This document shows positions 26,208 through 35,021 of a stretch of 60,521 nucleotides of DNA, one piece after another. Origin of the DNA: Oscillospiraceae bacterium. Lineage in GTDB: Bacteria; Bacillota_A; Clostridia; Oscillospirales; Oscillospiraceae. The position numbers were made by a program, and so were the translations under genes. The notes beneath the pieces were generated by a model. It saw nothing but the letters and a program-made list of their open reading frames with translations, did no database searches and had not been told where the DNA came from. Position 1 is the stretch's first letter. Each line of letters begins with the position of its first letter. The DNA lies in the NCBI GenBank assembly GCA_024690695.1, contig JAILOS010000074.1:1-60521 (forward strand), given 5' to 3'.

Positions 26208-27419
26208 TTACAAAAGAAAGACGTCGGTCTCCCCGCCTTTGGGAAGACCCTCGCAGTCACGGGCGATCACGAGATAGCCGTCCGCGCCGGCGACCTGTGT
26301 GATAAGCCCGGATTTCGAGCGCACCGGCACGGCCAGCAGCCCGTCCTCCGTCTCCTCGAGGCGACAGGGGTTGATCTGCGCGCGCCCGTGGTTGGCGCCG
26401 AGGCTCTCGCTCAGATGCGCGCGCAGGGGCCGGCTGCGCAGGGTCCTGCCCTCCAGCCGCGCCAGCAGCGGCAGCACGAAGAGCTTCGCCATGAAAAAGG
26501 CCGCCGCGGGGTGGCCCGGAAGGCCGACCAGCGGCTTGCTGCCGGCGCGGCCGAGGATCGTCGGCTTGCCGGGCTTGACGGCGACGCCGTGCAGCAGCAG
26601 CTCGCCCAGCCCTTCGACGACGCGGCAGGCCGCGTCCTTCGAGCCCGCGCTGCTGCCGCCCGAGAGGATCAGCGCGTCGCAGTCCGCGAGGGCTGCCACG
26701 GCCGTCTTCCGCAGCAGCGCCTCCTCGTCCGGCACGATGCCGAAGTCCGCGGGCTCGGCGCCGAAATCCCGCAGCAGCGCCGCGAGCATCGGGCCGTTGA
26801 CGTCGCGCACCTGGCCGGGGCCGGGCGTCCGGTCGGCAGGCAGCAGCTCGTCGCCGGTGGAGATCAGGCCGACGCGCAGCCGCGGGCGCACCGGCGCCGC
26901 GCTGACTCCGAGCGCCGCCAGCACGCCGATATCCTGCGGCGCGAGTACGCGCCCGGCGCGCAGGACGGTCTTTCCGGGGAAGACGTCGTCCCCGCGGAAG
27001 ATCAGATTCTCTCCGGGGGCGGCGGGGCGGAGGACGCCCACCGTGCCGTCGCCGTAGACCTCGGCGTGCTCCAGCATCACCGCGCAGTCGGCACCTCCGG
27101 GGATCGCCCCGCCGGTAGGCACGGCCGCGCAGCAGCCCGGGTCGAGCGTGAAGGCCGCGCCCTCGCCCATCCTGACCTCGCCGGTCAGCCTCAGGACCGC
27201 CGGCACGGCGTCCGAGCAGCCGAAGCTGTCCGCCGCGCGCAGAGCGTAGCCGTCCACCGTGGAGCGGTCGAAGCCCGGGACGTATTCCGCCGCCTCGATA
27301 TCCGCCGCCAGCACGCGCCCGAGCGCCCGCTCGAGCGGCACGGTCTCCGTCCGCTCAAGAGGCCGGAAGCTCTCTTCGATCAGCCGGAGGGTCTCCTCCG
27401 GCGTTTTTACGTTCAGCAT
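26208..27419 (-). CDS. moeA: Molybdopterin molybdotransferase MoeA
   Basis: MoeA of 403 residues, which inserts the oxyanion into adenylylated molybdopterin. Visible motifs: STVDGYALRAADSF, STGDELLP, LSGGSSAGSKDA, HGVAVKPGKPTILG and GLPGHPAAAFF. A GTG farther upstream lies within the ribosome-site region; the ATG at 27419 follows GGAGGG and is preferred. It lies 17 bases after the ThiF-like gene. With the MoeA-PBP fusion next to it, this is a tandem MoeA pair, an arrangement known from organisms that use tungsten. Confidence 0.9.
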   Translation of the reverse strand: MLNVKTPEETLRLIEESFRPLERTETVPLERALGRVLAADIEAAEYVPGFDRSTVDGYALRAADSFGCSDAVPAVLRLTGEVRMGEGAAFTLDPGCCAAVPTGGAIPGGADCAVMLEHAEVYGDGTVGVLRPAAPGENLIFRGDDVFPGKTVLRAGRVLAPQDIGVLAALGVSAAPVRPRLRVGLISTGDELLPADRTPGPGQVRDVNGPMLAALLRDFGAEPADFGIVPDEEALLRKTAVAALADCDALILSGGSSAGSKDAACRVVEGLGELLLHGVAVKPGKPTILGRAGSKPLVGLPGHPAAAFFMAKLFVLPLLARLEGRTLRSRPLRAHLSESLGANHGRAQINPCRLEETEDGLLAVPVRSKSGLITQVAGADGYLVIARDCEGLPKGGETDVFLL

Positions 27420-27436
27420 CGTTTTCCCTCCGTCCG

Positions 27437-28105
27437 TCACAGCCGCAGCGAGGCGAAATCCATCTCCCGCAGGTCGAAGCTGTAAAGCCGTCCGGCCTCC
27501 GCCGGAAGGCCGCAGAGCCGGCGCAGGCCGAGCGCGGCCTGCATCGCCGCCCCGAGCGCCGGCGTGAAGGCGAGCACGCCGCGGTTCTCCGCCGCGTAGC
27601 CCTCGGGGAAAAGCAGCTCCGCCATCCCGTCGCCGGGCATCGACAGCGCCGCCTGCGCCGTCCAGCCGCTGACGCCGCCGAACACGCAGGGGACGCCCGC
27701 CCGGTCGCAGGCGGCCTTGAGCGCACGGCGCGCCGGGGCGTTGTCCAGCGCGTCGAAGGCGAGGTCGCAGCCGCGCAGCAGTCCGTCGAGGTTTTCCTCG
27801 CCCAGGCGGCAGACGTGTCCGCTGAAGGCCGCGTCCGGCGCGATCTCGGCGGCGCGCAGCGCGGCGGCCTCAACCTTGAGGCGCCCGAGCGTCCGCACCG
27901 TGCACAGAAGCTGCCGGTTGAAATTCTCCGGCCCGAAGCGGTCGAAGTCCGCCGCGGCGACCTCGCCCACGCCGAGGCGCAGCAGATACTCCGCGAGATA
28001 GCCCCCGAGCCCGCCGCAGCCGGCGATCAGCACTTTTCTTTCGCGCAGCGCGGCGCAGTCCGCCTCGCTCAGGGCGCCGAGATTGCGAATCAGGCGATCC
28101 TCCAT
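27437..28105 (-). CDS. ThiF/MoeB/HesA-family adenylyltransferase
   Basis: E1-like protein of 222 residues that would adenylate the C-terminal Gly-Gly of a MoaD/ThiS-type sulfur carrier. The Rossmann motif GCGGLGGYLAEYL is followed by AADFDRFGPENFNRQLL with the conserved Asn-Arg. No CxxC zinc pairs or rhodanese domain are visible, so it is the short HesA-like form. The obvious partner is the MoaD-like protein at 34.5 kb, in the divergent operon. AGGAGG precedes the ATG. Confidence 0.85.
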   Translation of the reverse strand: MEDRLIRNLGALSEADCAALRERKVLIAGCGGLGGYLAEYLLRLGVGEVAAADFDRFGPENFNRQLLCTVRTLGRLKVEAAALRAAEIAPDAAFSGHVCRLGEENLDGLLRGCDLAFDALDNAPARRALKAACDRAGVPCVFGGVSGWTAQAALSMPGDGMAELLFPEGYAAENRGVLAFTPALGAAMQAALGLRRLCGLPAEAGRLYSFDLREMDFASLRL

Positions 28106-28137
28106 GCGTCTGTCCTCCTCTTCGTTTTCACCTGTCC

Positions 28138-28167
28138 ATTATACGAAATCTCCTCCGCCGCCGTCAA
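28138..28167 (-). promoter_or_regulatory. Promoter of the molybdopterin gene operon
   Basis: On the minus strand: TTGACG, 18-bp spacer, perfect TATAAT (plus-strand 28162-28167 and 28138-28143), 32 bases before the ThiF-like gene. It is divergent with the AOR-operon promoter. Confidence 0.8.
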
Positions 28168-28192
28168 GCGGCAGGAAAGCGGCGCAAAGAAC

Positions 28193-28221
28193 TTGACGGC
28201 TCGGGAGCGGCGCGGTATAGT
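28193..28221 (+). promoter_or_regulatory. Promoter of the AOR operon
   Basis: TTGACG (28193-28198), 17-bp spacer, TATAGT (28216-28221), 35 bases before the first gene. The two -35 boxes of the divergent promoters are only 25 bp apart, so one regulator could govern both. Confidence 0.8.
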
Positions 28222-28256
28222 AAAATTGTACAAATATCGGAAGGAGGGACGCCTCT

Positions 28257-30335
28257 GTGTACGACCTTCTGCTGTCCCCGATGAAGATCGGGAGCATGAT
28301 CGTGAAAAACCGCACCGTGATGACCGCGGCGGAATTCAGTCTCGGCCAGACCGACGGAAAGCCCACCGAGCGCCTGATGGACTACTACGAGGAGCGCGCG
28401 AAGGGCGGCGTCGGCCTGATCATCCCCGGCATCTGCCGGGTCAACGACATGGGCGGCGCGTCCACCTTTACGCAGCTTGCGATGAGCCACGACTACCACA
28501 TCGAGCCGATGCGCGAGTTTGCCGGGCGGCTGCACCGCCACGGCGCGAAGCTGTGCATCCAGCTCCACCATCCGGGCCGCCAGGGCATGGCCAGCGCGAT
28601 CAACTCCCTGCCGCTCGTGATCCCGATCGCGGACCGCTTCCCCGGCGTGATGGATTCGATCTTCAAATGCACGCCGCTGCTGCTCGGCCTGGAGGCGAAG
28701 GGCGTGTGCTTCTCGGTGCAGGCCCCCTCGAAGGTGGAGCTCGCCAAGCACGGCGCGACGCGGATGCACGCGATGAGCCGGCGCGAGATCCGCTCGCTGA
28801 TCGGCGATTTCGTCGAGGCCGCCGTCCGCTGTCAGAAGGCGGGCGTGGACTGCGTGGAGCTGCACGCCGGCCACGGCTATATCATCCAGCAGTTCCTCTC
28901 CCCGCATACGAACCGCCGCACGGACGAGTACGGCGGCAGCTTTGAAAACCGCCTGCGCTTTCTGGCCGAGATCATCGGCGGCATCCGGGAGCGCTGCGGG
29001 CGGGATTACCCGCTGACCGTGCGCCTGACCGCCGACGAGATGTACGACAGGGTCGGCCGTCCCGGTGTCGGCTACGGACTGGAGACCGGCAAGCAAATCG
29101 CCAGGCGGCTCGAGGAGCTCGGCGTGGACGCGATCAACGTCACCTCCGCCTGCTACGACGCCTACAACTACTGGCTGGAGCCCACCTCCTTCGAGCCGGG
29201 CTGGCGGCGCTACCTCGCCCGCGAGATCAAGAGCGTCGTGTCCATCCCGGTCATCGCCGCCAACGTCATCCGCACGCCCGAGCAGGCCGAGCGCCAGCTG
29301 GAGGAGGGCGATCAGGACTTCGTCGCCTCGGCGCGCACCTTCATCTGCGACCCGCACTGGGTCGAGAAGGCCGCCTCCGGCCGCGCCGACGAGATCCGCC
29401 GCTGCATCGGCTGCCTCAACTGCATCCGCTCCTTCATGACCAACGCCGGCGTCGGCAAGCCCGGCGAGTGCGCGCTGAACATGTCGGTCGCGCGGGAGAA
29501 GGCATACTTCGGCATGTCGCGCGACGGCGGCGGGCGGAAGATCGTCGTCGTCGGCGCCGGGCCCGCCGGGCTCACCGCGGCGCAGACGCTCGCGATGCGC
29601 GGCTTCGACGTCACGGTGTACGAAAAGGAGAAGATCCCCGGCGGTCAGGTCGTCACCGCCGCGGCCTGCCTGCTGAAGGACAAGCTCTACTGGAGCATCG
29701 AGGATCTGATGACCGCCGCGCGCAGGGCCGGCGCCCGGATCGAGCTCGGGCGCGAGCTCAGCGCGGAGGAGATCGCCGCGATGGAGCCCTGGGGCGTCGT
29801 CGTCGCCACCGGCGGCGAGCCGCTGCGTCCCCGCTCGATCGAGGGGATCGACCGCGAAAACGTCTTCACCGCGCCGCAGATCATCCACCGCGAGGCGGTG
29901 CCGCACGGGGCGCGCGTCGTCGTCGCGGGCTCGGGCCTCACCGGCCTGGAGACCGCCGAGCTCCTGAACCGGGAGGACAACCGCGTCACCGTGATCGAGA
30001 TGGCCGAAGAGCTCGCGCCCGGCGCCTGGTTCCAGCTCGTGGACGACGAGCTGGAGCGCCTCGAAAAGACCGACACCGTGTTTTTGACCGGCACGAAGCT
30101 GCTGGCCGTGGACGGCGAGGGCGTCACCGTCGAGGACGTCAAGAGCGGCGAGAAGCGCCGCATCCCGGCGGATTACCTCGTCCTGTCCCTCGGCGTCCGC
30201 CCGGCCGGCCGGCTCGCGCGCGAGCTGGACGAGCGGAGCGTGCGCCGCGTCTGGCGGGTGGGCGACGCCGTGAAGAGCGGCACGATCGCCGACGCCTGTC
30301 ACAGCGCCTTTGACACCGTCATGTCGATTCACTGA
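28257..30335 (+). CDS. FMN/[4Fe-4S]/FAD oxidoreductase of the 2-enoate reductase family
   Basis: NAD(P)H-dependent reductase of 692 residues, built like 2,4-dienoyl-CoA reductase, 2-enoate reductase and BaiCD/BaiH. An old-yellow-enzyme TIM barrel (1-340) contains HHPGRQGMA and ELHAGHGYIIQQFLSP. The Fe-S ligands lie in CIGCLNC with a fourth Cys in ECALN (about 382-400). FAD/NAD domains start at VVVGAGPAGLTAAQ (433) and VVVAGSGLTGLETAE. The start is GTG with AAGGAGGG eight bases upstream. It probably reduces a carbon-carbon double bond in an organic acid or steroid-like compound; the substrate is open. First gene of the AOR operon. Confidence 0.88.
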   Translation: MYDLLLSPMKIGSMIVKNRTVMTAAEFSLGQTDGKPTERLMDYYEERAKGGVGLIIPGICRVNDMGGASTFTQLAMSHDYHIEPMREFAGRLHRHGAKLCIQLHHPGRQGMASAINSLPLVIPIADRFPGVMDSIFKCTPLLLGLEAKGVCFSVQAPSKVELAKHGATRMHAMSRREIRSLIGDFVEAAVRCQKAGVDCVELHAGHGYIIQQFLSPHTNRRTDEYGGSFENRLRFLAEIIGGIRERCGRDYPLTVRLTADEMYDRVGRPGVGYGLETGKQIARRLEELGVDAINVTSACYDAYNYWLEPTSFEPGWRRYLAREIKSVVSIPVIAANVIRTPEQAERQLEEGDQDFVASARTFICDPHWVEKAASGRADEIRRCIGCLNCIRSFMTNAGVGKPGECALNMSVAREKAYFGMSRDGGGRKIVVVGAGPAGLTAAQTLAMRGFDVTVYEKEKIPGGQVVTAAACLLKDKLYWSIEDLMTAARRAGARIELGRELSAEEIAAMEPWGVVVATGGEPLRPRSIEGIDRENVFTAPQIIHREAVPHGARVVVAGSGLTGLETAELLNREDNRVTVIEMAEELAPGAWFQLVDDELERLEKTDTVFLTGTKLLAVDGEGVTVEDVKSGEKRRIPADYLVLSLGVRPAGRLARELDERSVRRVWRVGDAVKSGTIADACHSAFDTVMSIH

Positions 30336-30356
30336 ATAAACAGGAGGAAGAAAGCT

Positions 30357-31184
30357 ATGATCAGCCACAAAAACATCATCGTCACCGGCGCCTCGAGCGG
30401 GATCGGCAAATCCATCCTCAACGAGCTCGTCGCGCAGGAGGGCAACCGCATCCTCGCGGCCTGCCGCCGCGCGGACATGATCACCGGCTACGGGGAAGAG
30501 GTGATCCCCTTCTCCTGCGACCTGAGCACGCAGGCGGGCATGGACGCGCTGTTCGCCCGGGCGGAGGAGCTGTTCGACAAGGTGGACATCTTCTTCTGCA
30601 ACGCGGGCGCGCCCTACTACGAGCGCTTCGACTACGAGGACTGGGAGCGCATCGAAAAGCTCTTCCGGCTCAACACCGTCGGCCACATCTACGCCTACTC
30701 GAAATACCTCCACCACCTCAACGGCCGCGAAGGCCGCCTGGTCTACACGATCTCCGCGATGGGCGAGATGGCCCTGCCCGGCTACGCGCTCTACGCCGCG
30801 ACGAAGTTCGCGATGAAGGGCTTCCAGCAGGCCATCCGCGACGAGACCCCCGAAAACCTGAAGATCACCTGCATCTACCCGGTGTCGACGAAGACCAACT
30901 TCTTCAACGTCGGCGGCGGCGGGCGCAAGATGGAGCCGCCCTTCCCGGTCCAGGCGCCGGAGAAGGTCGCCAAGGCGGTGGTCAAGGGCATCGACAAGCT
31001 CAAGGAGCACATCTATCCCTGCCCGGTCTACAAGCCGAGCCAGCTTCTGATGAAGGCCGTGCCGCCGGTCAAAAAGCTCTACGTCAAGGCGCAGCAGAGC
31101 AAGCTGCACCGCTTCGTCAAGCGGCTGAAGGAGGAAGAAAAGGGCGTCGTTGAGAACATCAGGCTCAAACGGACGCTGAAGTAA
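30357..31184 (+). CDS. Short-chain dehydrogenase/reductase
   Basis: SDR of 275 residues with a classical Rossmann start TGASSGIG, FFCNAGAP, a catalytic Ser in YTISAMGE and the YALYAATK (YxxxK) motif. The C-terminal extension is basic (KKLYVKAQQSKLHRFVKRLKEE), perhaps membrane-associating. AGGAGG precedes the ATG, 21 bases after the reductase. In this operon it may interconvert an alcohol and a ketone on the same pathway. The substrate is unknown. Confidence 0.88.
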   Translation: MISHKNIIVTGASSGIGKSILNELVAQEGNRILAACRRADMITGYGEEVIPFSCDLSTQAGMDALFARAEELFDKVDIFFCNAGAPYYERFDYEDWERIEKLFRLNTVGHIYAYSKYLHHLNGREGRLVYTISAMGEMALPGYALYAATKFAMKGFQQAIRDETPENLKITCIYPVSTKTNFFNVGGGGRKMEPPFPVQAPEKVAKAVVKGIDKLKEHIYPCPVYKPSQLLMKAVPPVKKLYVKAQQSKLHRFVKRLKEEEKGVVENIRLKRTLK

Positions 31185-31200
31185 AAAAGGAGGAAGCAGG

Positions 31201-32340
31201 ATGGCAAACATTCACGACATCAGCCGCGACGCCTTTATGCTGCGCGGCCCGCTCGCCCGCAAGGGCTACGACTGGTGGTGGCATTCCCTGACCGCGGAGA
31301 ACGCCGAGACCGGCGAGAAGAAGCCCTTCTATATCGAGTTCTTCACCTGCAACCCGGCGCTGGCGGAAAAGGAGCCGGTCATCGTCTGGAACGACCCCGA
31401 AAAGCAGAAGCAGGGCGTGCTGCCCTCCTATGTGATGGTCAACGTCGGCTTCTGGGGCGACGATCACGGGCAGCTCCACAACTTCTATGCCTGGAAGGAC
31501 GTCGTGCTGCACGTCGACGCGCCCTATTCCATCGCCTGCGGCGGCTGCAGCTGCTCGGAGACGCACACCGAGGGCTCCGTCACCGTGACGCCGGAGCAGG
31601 TCAGAGAGCACCCCGAGTGGATGTGCGACGCCGGCAGCATGAGCTGGAAGCTCGACATCGACAAGCAGATCGCCTTCCACGTCGGCTACGGCGCGAGCAA
31701 GTTTTTCCGCGACGTCAACGCCTTCGAGATGTTCTGGCACGCCGAGGGCATGAAGACGAAATATTCCGGCGAGATCACGCTCAACGGCGTGCGCTATCTC
31801 GTCCGGCCCGAGACCTGCAACGGCTACGCCGACAAAAACTGGGGCGGCGACTTCACCTCGCCCTGGGTGTGGCTGTCCAGCAACGAGCTGCGCAGCCGCC
31901 TGACCGGCAAAAAGCTCGAAAACTCCGTGTTCAACATCGGCGGCGGCCGGCCGAAGATCGGCCCCGTGGCGCTCGAGCGCAAGCTGCTGGGCGAGCTGTA
32001 CTACGAGGGAAAGGACTACGAGTTCAACTTCTCCAAGTTCTGGACCCTCTCCGGCACGAAATTCGACTGCGAGGAGACCGAGGACGAGATCCACTGGCAC
32101 GTCGTGCAGACCACGGCGACCGCGAAGCTCGACACCGACATCCGCTGCAAAAAGAAGGACATGCTGAATATCAACTACGAGGCGCCCACCGGGCTCAAGC
32201 GCCATAACCGCCTCTGGAACGGCGGCAACGGCACCGGCGTGCTGAAGCTCTACAGGCGCGGCCCCTTCGGGCAGGAGACGCTGATCGACGAGATCGAGGC
32301 CGTCGGCATCGGCTGCGAGTACGGAGAGTACGACCGCTGA
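31201..32340 (+). CDS. Tocopherol-cyclase-like protein
   Basis: Protein of 379 residues that I assign to the tocopherol-cyclase-like family from phrases such as RKGYDWWWHSL, NGYADKNWGGDFTSPWVWLSS and LWNGGNGTGVLKLY; the fold would be a double lipocalin-like barrel for a greasy ligand. Bacterial members have no settled reaction, so a cyclase activity should not be assumed. No signal peptide. AGGAGG precedes the ATG. The stop overlaps the AOR start (TGATG), so the two products are probably made in fixed ratio. Confidence 0.65.
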   Translation: MANIHDISRDAFMLRGPLARKGYDWWWHSLTAENAETGEKKPFYIEFFTCNPALAEKEPVIVWNDPEKQKQGVLPSYVMVNVGFWGDDHGQLHNFYAWKDVVLHVDAPYSIACGGCSCSETHTEGSVTVTPEQVREHPEWMCDAGSMSWKLDIDKQIAFHVGYGASKFFRDVNAFEMFWHAEGMKTKYSGEITLNGVRYLVRPETCNGYADKNWGGDFTSPWVWLSSNELRSRLTGKKLENSVFNIGGGRPKIGPVALERKLLGELYYEGKDYEFNFSKFWTLSGTKFDCEETEDEIHWHVVQTTATAKLDTDIRCKKKDMLNINYEAPTGLKRHNRLWNGGNGTGVLKLYRRGPFGQETLIDEIEAVGIGCEYGEYDR

Positions 32341-34319
32341 TGACCTCGTTTTGCGGAAAGATCCTGCGCGTGGACCTCACGGCCGGGACCTTTGAGACCG
32401 AAGCGATCCCGCCGGAGGTCTACGAGGCCGTCCTCGCCGGGAAGGGCCTGGAGGCCTGGTATCTGTACAAGCATATCCCCGCCGGGGCCGACCCCCTGGG
32501 GCCGGAGAACATCCTCGGCTTCGCCGCGGGCGCGCTCTGCGGCACCGGCGCCTTTCTGACCGGGCGCTGGACCGTCGCCTGCAAAAGTCCGCTGACCGGC
32601 GGCTGGGGCGACGCCAACTGCGGCGGTCTCTTCGCGCCGGCGATCAAGCAGTGCGGCTATGACGCGATCTTCTTCTCCGGCGTCTCGGAAAAGCCGGTCT
32701 ATCTCTTCTGCGACGGGCGCAGGGCCGAGCTGCGCGACGCGTCCCGCTTCTGGGGACTCGACGCCGTGGAGGCCGAGCGGGCGCTGCACGAGGAGCTCGA
32801 CGGCGTCTGCCGCAGGAAGCCCTGCGTCGCCTGCATCGGCCCGTCCGGCGAGAAGCTCTCGCTGATCTCGGGCATCTGCAACGAGGGCGGCCGCATCGCC
32901 GCGCGCAGCGGCGTCGGCGCCGTGATGGGCAGCAAGCGGCTCAAGGCCGTGGTGCTCGCCGGCTCGCTGCCGATGCGCTGCCACGACCCGGAGGCCGTCA
33001 AGGCCCTGTCGCGGGAGCTGGGCCGGAAGCTGCTCAAGATGACGCTGCCCACGGGGCTCGGCGTCTTCATCGGCGCGGGCGGCGCGCTGATGGGCCATCT
33101 GCCGAACATCCCGCTGGACGGCTCGATGACCTCCTACATGTTCCGCGAATGGGGCACCCAGGCCAACACCTCGCTGGCCATCACCAGCGGCGACGGGCCG
33201 ATCAAAAACTGGGGCGGCACCCCGCGCGACGCGCGGCTGATGGAGCTGGTGTACAACCCGGAGATCATCAACAAGATCGAGGCGGTCAAGTACCATTGCT
33301 ATTCCTGCCCGCTCGGCTGCGGCGGCAAGCTCAACATCCGCGGCCGCAAATACGTTGAGTTCGACGAGACGCACAAGCCGGAGTACGAGACCATCGAGGC
33401 CTTCGGCCCGCTGCTGCTGAACTGGAGCATCGACTCGGTCTACCAGCTCAACGAGCTTTTGAACCGGGCGGGGATGGACACGATCTCCGCCGGCAACACC
33501 GTCGCCTGGGCGATTGAGTGCTTTGAAAACGGCATCCTCACGCCCGAGCAGACAGACGGTCTGGAGCTGCGCTGGGGCAACACCGAGGCCATCCTCGCCC
33601 TCGTCAAAAAGATGATCGCGCGCGAGGGCTTCGGCGACGCGCTTGCCGACGGCGTCAAGCGCGCCTCGGAGCGCTTCGGCGGCACGGAATACGCCATGCA
33701 CGTCGGCGGGCAGGAGCCCGGCATGCACGACGCGCGCAACGACCCGCAGCTCGGCGTCCACTTCGTGGCCGAGCCCGCGCCGGGCAAGCACACCGTCGGC
33801 ATGAGCATCGGATACGGCGCGATGAGCCTGTGCGACATCTGCTCCTGGGCGCCGCCGGCCACGCTCCATCTCAAATCCCGCGATATCGACGACACGGAGA
33901 CGATCGCCCTGGTCTCGAAGGCCAACGCCTGCTACACGATGCTCGTCGACGGCGCCGGCGGCTGCTACTACGGGCAGATGATGGGCGTGCACATGTGGAA
34001 GCTCGTGGACTATCTCAACGCCGCCGAGGGCTGGGCATTCGACGGCGACCACTACATGGAGATCGGCGAGCGCATCCAGACCCTGCGGCAGCTCTTCAAC
34101 GTCAAGCAGGGGATCGACCCGGCCTCGGTGAAGCTGCCGAAGCGCATGCTCGGCGAGCCGCCGCTGCCCTCCGGGCCGCTCAAGGGCATAACGCTGAAAA
34201 ACCGCGAGCAGGTCTCGGCGCACTGGGCCGCCTTCGGCTGGAACGAAAAAACCGGCGTGCCGCTGCGCGAGACCGTCGAGCGCCTCGGCATCGACGCGCT
34301 GACGGAGGTGGAGGGATGA
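32340..34319 (+). CDS. Aldehyde:ferredoxin oxidoreductase family tungstoenzyme
   Basis: AOR-family protein of 659 residues, which binds a tungsten bis-pyranopterin and one [4Fe-4S] cluster. The N-terminal cofactor domain has GKILRVDLT, GRWTVACKSPLTGGWGDANC and ARSGVGAVMGSKRLKAV. Cluster ligands are CYSCPLGC near 320-327 and a distant Cys in GAGGCYYG near 541, the expected spacing. The family oxidises aldehydes or reduces acids, and some members reduce aromatic CoA esters; which applies here is unknown. The ferredoxin and MoaD-like genes that follow supply an electron partner and a pterin sulfur donor. Confidence 0.92.
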   Translation: MTSFCGKILRVDLTAGTFETEAIPPEVYEAVLAGKGLEAWYLYKHIPAGADPLGPENILGFAAGALCGTGAFLTGRWTVACKSPLTGGWGDANCGGLFAPAIKQCGYDAIFFSGVSEKPVYLFCDGRRAELRDASRFWGLDAVEAERALHEELDGVCRRKPCVACIGPSGEKLSLISGICNEGGRIAARSGVGAVMGSKRLKAVVLAGSLPMRCHDPEAVKALSRELGRKLLKMTLPTGLGVFIGAGGALMGHLPNIPLDGSMTSYMFREWGTQANTSLAITSGDGPIKNWGGTPRDARLMELVYNPEIINKIEAVKYHCYSCPLGCGGKLNIRGRKYVEFDETHKPEYETIEAFGPLLLNWSIDSVYQLNELLNRAGMDTISAGNTVAWAIECFENGILTPEQTDGLELRWGNTEAILALVKKMIAREGFGDALADGVKRASERFGGTEYAMHVGGQEPGMHDARNDPQLGVHFVAEPAPGKHTVGMSIGYGAMSLCDICSWAPPATLHLKSRDIDDTETIALVSKANACYTMLVDGAGGCYYGQMMGVHMWKLVDYLNAAEGWAFDGDHYMEIGERIQTLRQLFNVKQGIDPASVKLPKRMLGEPPLPSGPLKGITLKNREQVSAHWAAFGWNEKTGVPLRETVERLGIDALTEVEG

Positions 34320-34540
34320 TGAAGCGTCCGGTCTTTGATTATCTCGTCTGCGTCAGCTGCGGCATCTGCGCGCAGGCCTGTCCGGTCTCCGCCCTCGGTA
34401 TGCGCAGGGAGGGCAAATCCGGCAAATACCGCAACCTGTTCCCGGAGCTTGTGACGGACGGCTGCGTCGGCTGCGGCTCCTGCGCGCGCTCCTGCCCGAT
34501 GGAGGCCGTCCGCATGGAGGAGGATGAGCATGAAATGTAA
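34316..34540 (+). CDS. Two-cluster ferredoxin-like protein
   Basis: Small electron carrier of 74 residues. Two cluster motifs are present: CVSCGICAQACPVSAL and CVGCGSCARSCPMEAV, each CxxCxxCxxxCP, for two [4Fe-4S] clusters. It overlaps the AOR stop (ATGATG at 34316-34321; either ATG can start). It is the probable electron acceptor or donor of AOR and perhaps of the flavin/Fe-S reductase. Confidence 0.92.
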   Translation: MMKRPVFDYLVCVSCGICAQACPVSALGMRREGKSGKYRNLFPELVTDGCVGCGSCARSCPMEAVRMEEDEHEM

Positions 34541-34763
34541 GATCCTGCCGCCCCACGGCTGCGACCGGAGCGCCCTTGACGAGCGCTCCTGGACGGAGCT
34601 GCCGGAGGGGAGCACCGTGCGCGACGCGCTGAAGCTCGTGCGCTGCAGCCCGCTCAAGGCGAAGCTCCTGCTCGTCAGCGTCAACGGCGAGCGCAGCCCG
34701 CTGGACCGCGCGCTGGAGGACGGCGATATCGTCGGCTTCTTCTTCCCGGTCTCGGGCGGCTGA
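34530..34763 (+). CDS. MoaD/ThiS-like sulfur carrier
   Basis: Beta-grasp protein of 77 residues ending in the required Gly-Gly (FFFPVSGG). The internal motif DALKLVRCSPLKAKLLLVSVNGE and the DGDIVGFF segment match MoaD/ThiS folds. It would be activated by the ThiF-like protein of the divergent operon to give sulfur to molybdopterin. ATG at 34524 is possible, but the ATG at 34530 sits six bases after AGGAGG and is preferred. It overlaps the ferredoxin gene. Confidence 0.82.
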   Translation: MKCKILPPHGCDRSALDERSWTELPEGSTVRDALKLVRCSPLKAKLLLVSVNGERSPLDRALEDGDIVGFFFPVSGG

Positions 34764-34768
34764 AACAG

Positions 34769-34812
34769 CAGATCCGCGCGGAGGGCTTTTCCAAACCGCG
34801 CGGATCTGTTTT
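34769..34812 (+). terminator. Terminator of the AOR operon
   Basis: Perfect 13-bp stem CAGATCCGCGCGG/CCGCGCGGATCTG (34769-34781 with 34796-34808) followed by TTTT, five bases after the MoaD-like stop. Confidence 0.95.
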
Positions 34813-34907
34813 CGGAGAGCGTTTTCAAGACGGAGAACGCGCAGCGGGGGGCGGACGCCCGTCGGCCGGCCTCCGCCGCGGGTTTTGAGCGAGAGGAGGA
34901 AACAAAG

Positions 34908-35021
34908 ATGCTGATACGGGAGAAGGAGCTGTGCCTGCGCAACGCGGAGGCGGGAGACTGCGCGCAGCTGGAAAAGCACCGCATGGAGCTGCCGCTCTCC
35001 CTCAGCGGAAGGCGAGGGTGA
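34908..35021 (+). pseudogene. Truncated acetyltransferase start
   Basis: A good ribosome site (GAGGAGGA) and ATG open a reading frame of 37 residues whose beginning (LCLRNAEAGDCAQLEKHR) looks like the first strand and helix of a GNAT acetyltransferase. It stops (TGA 35019-35021) where a tRNA-Glu 3' fragment begins. The rest of the domain is absent from the window. I read it as a gene cut by recombination at the tRNA-derived sequence. Confidence 0.5.
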
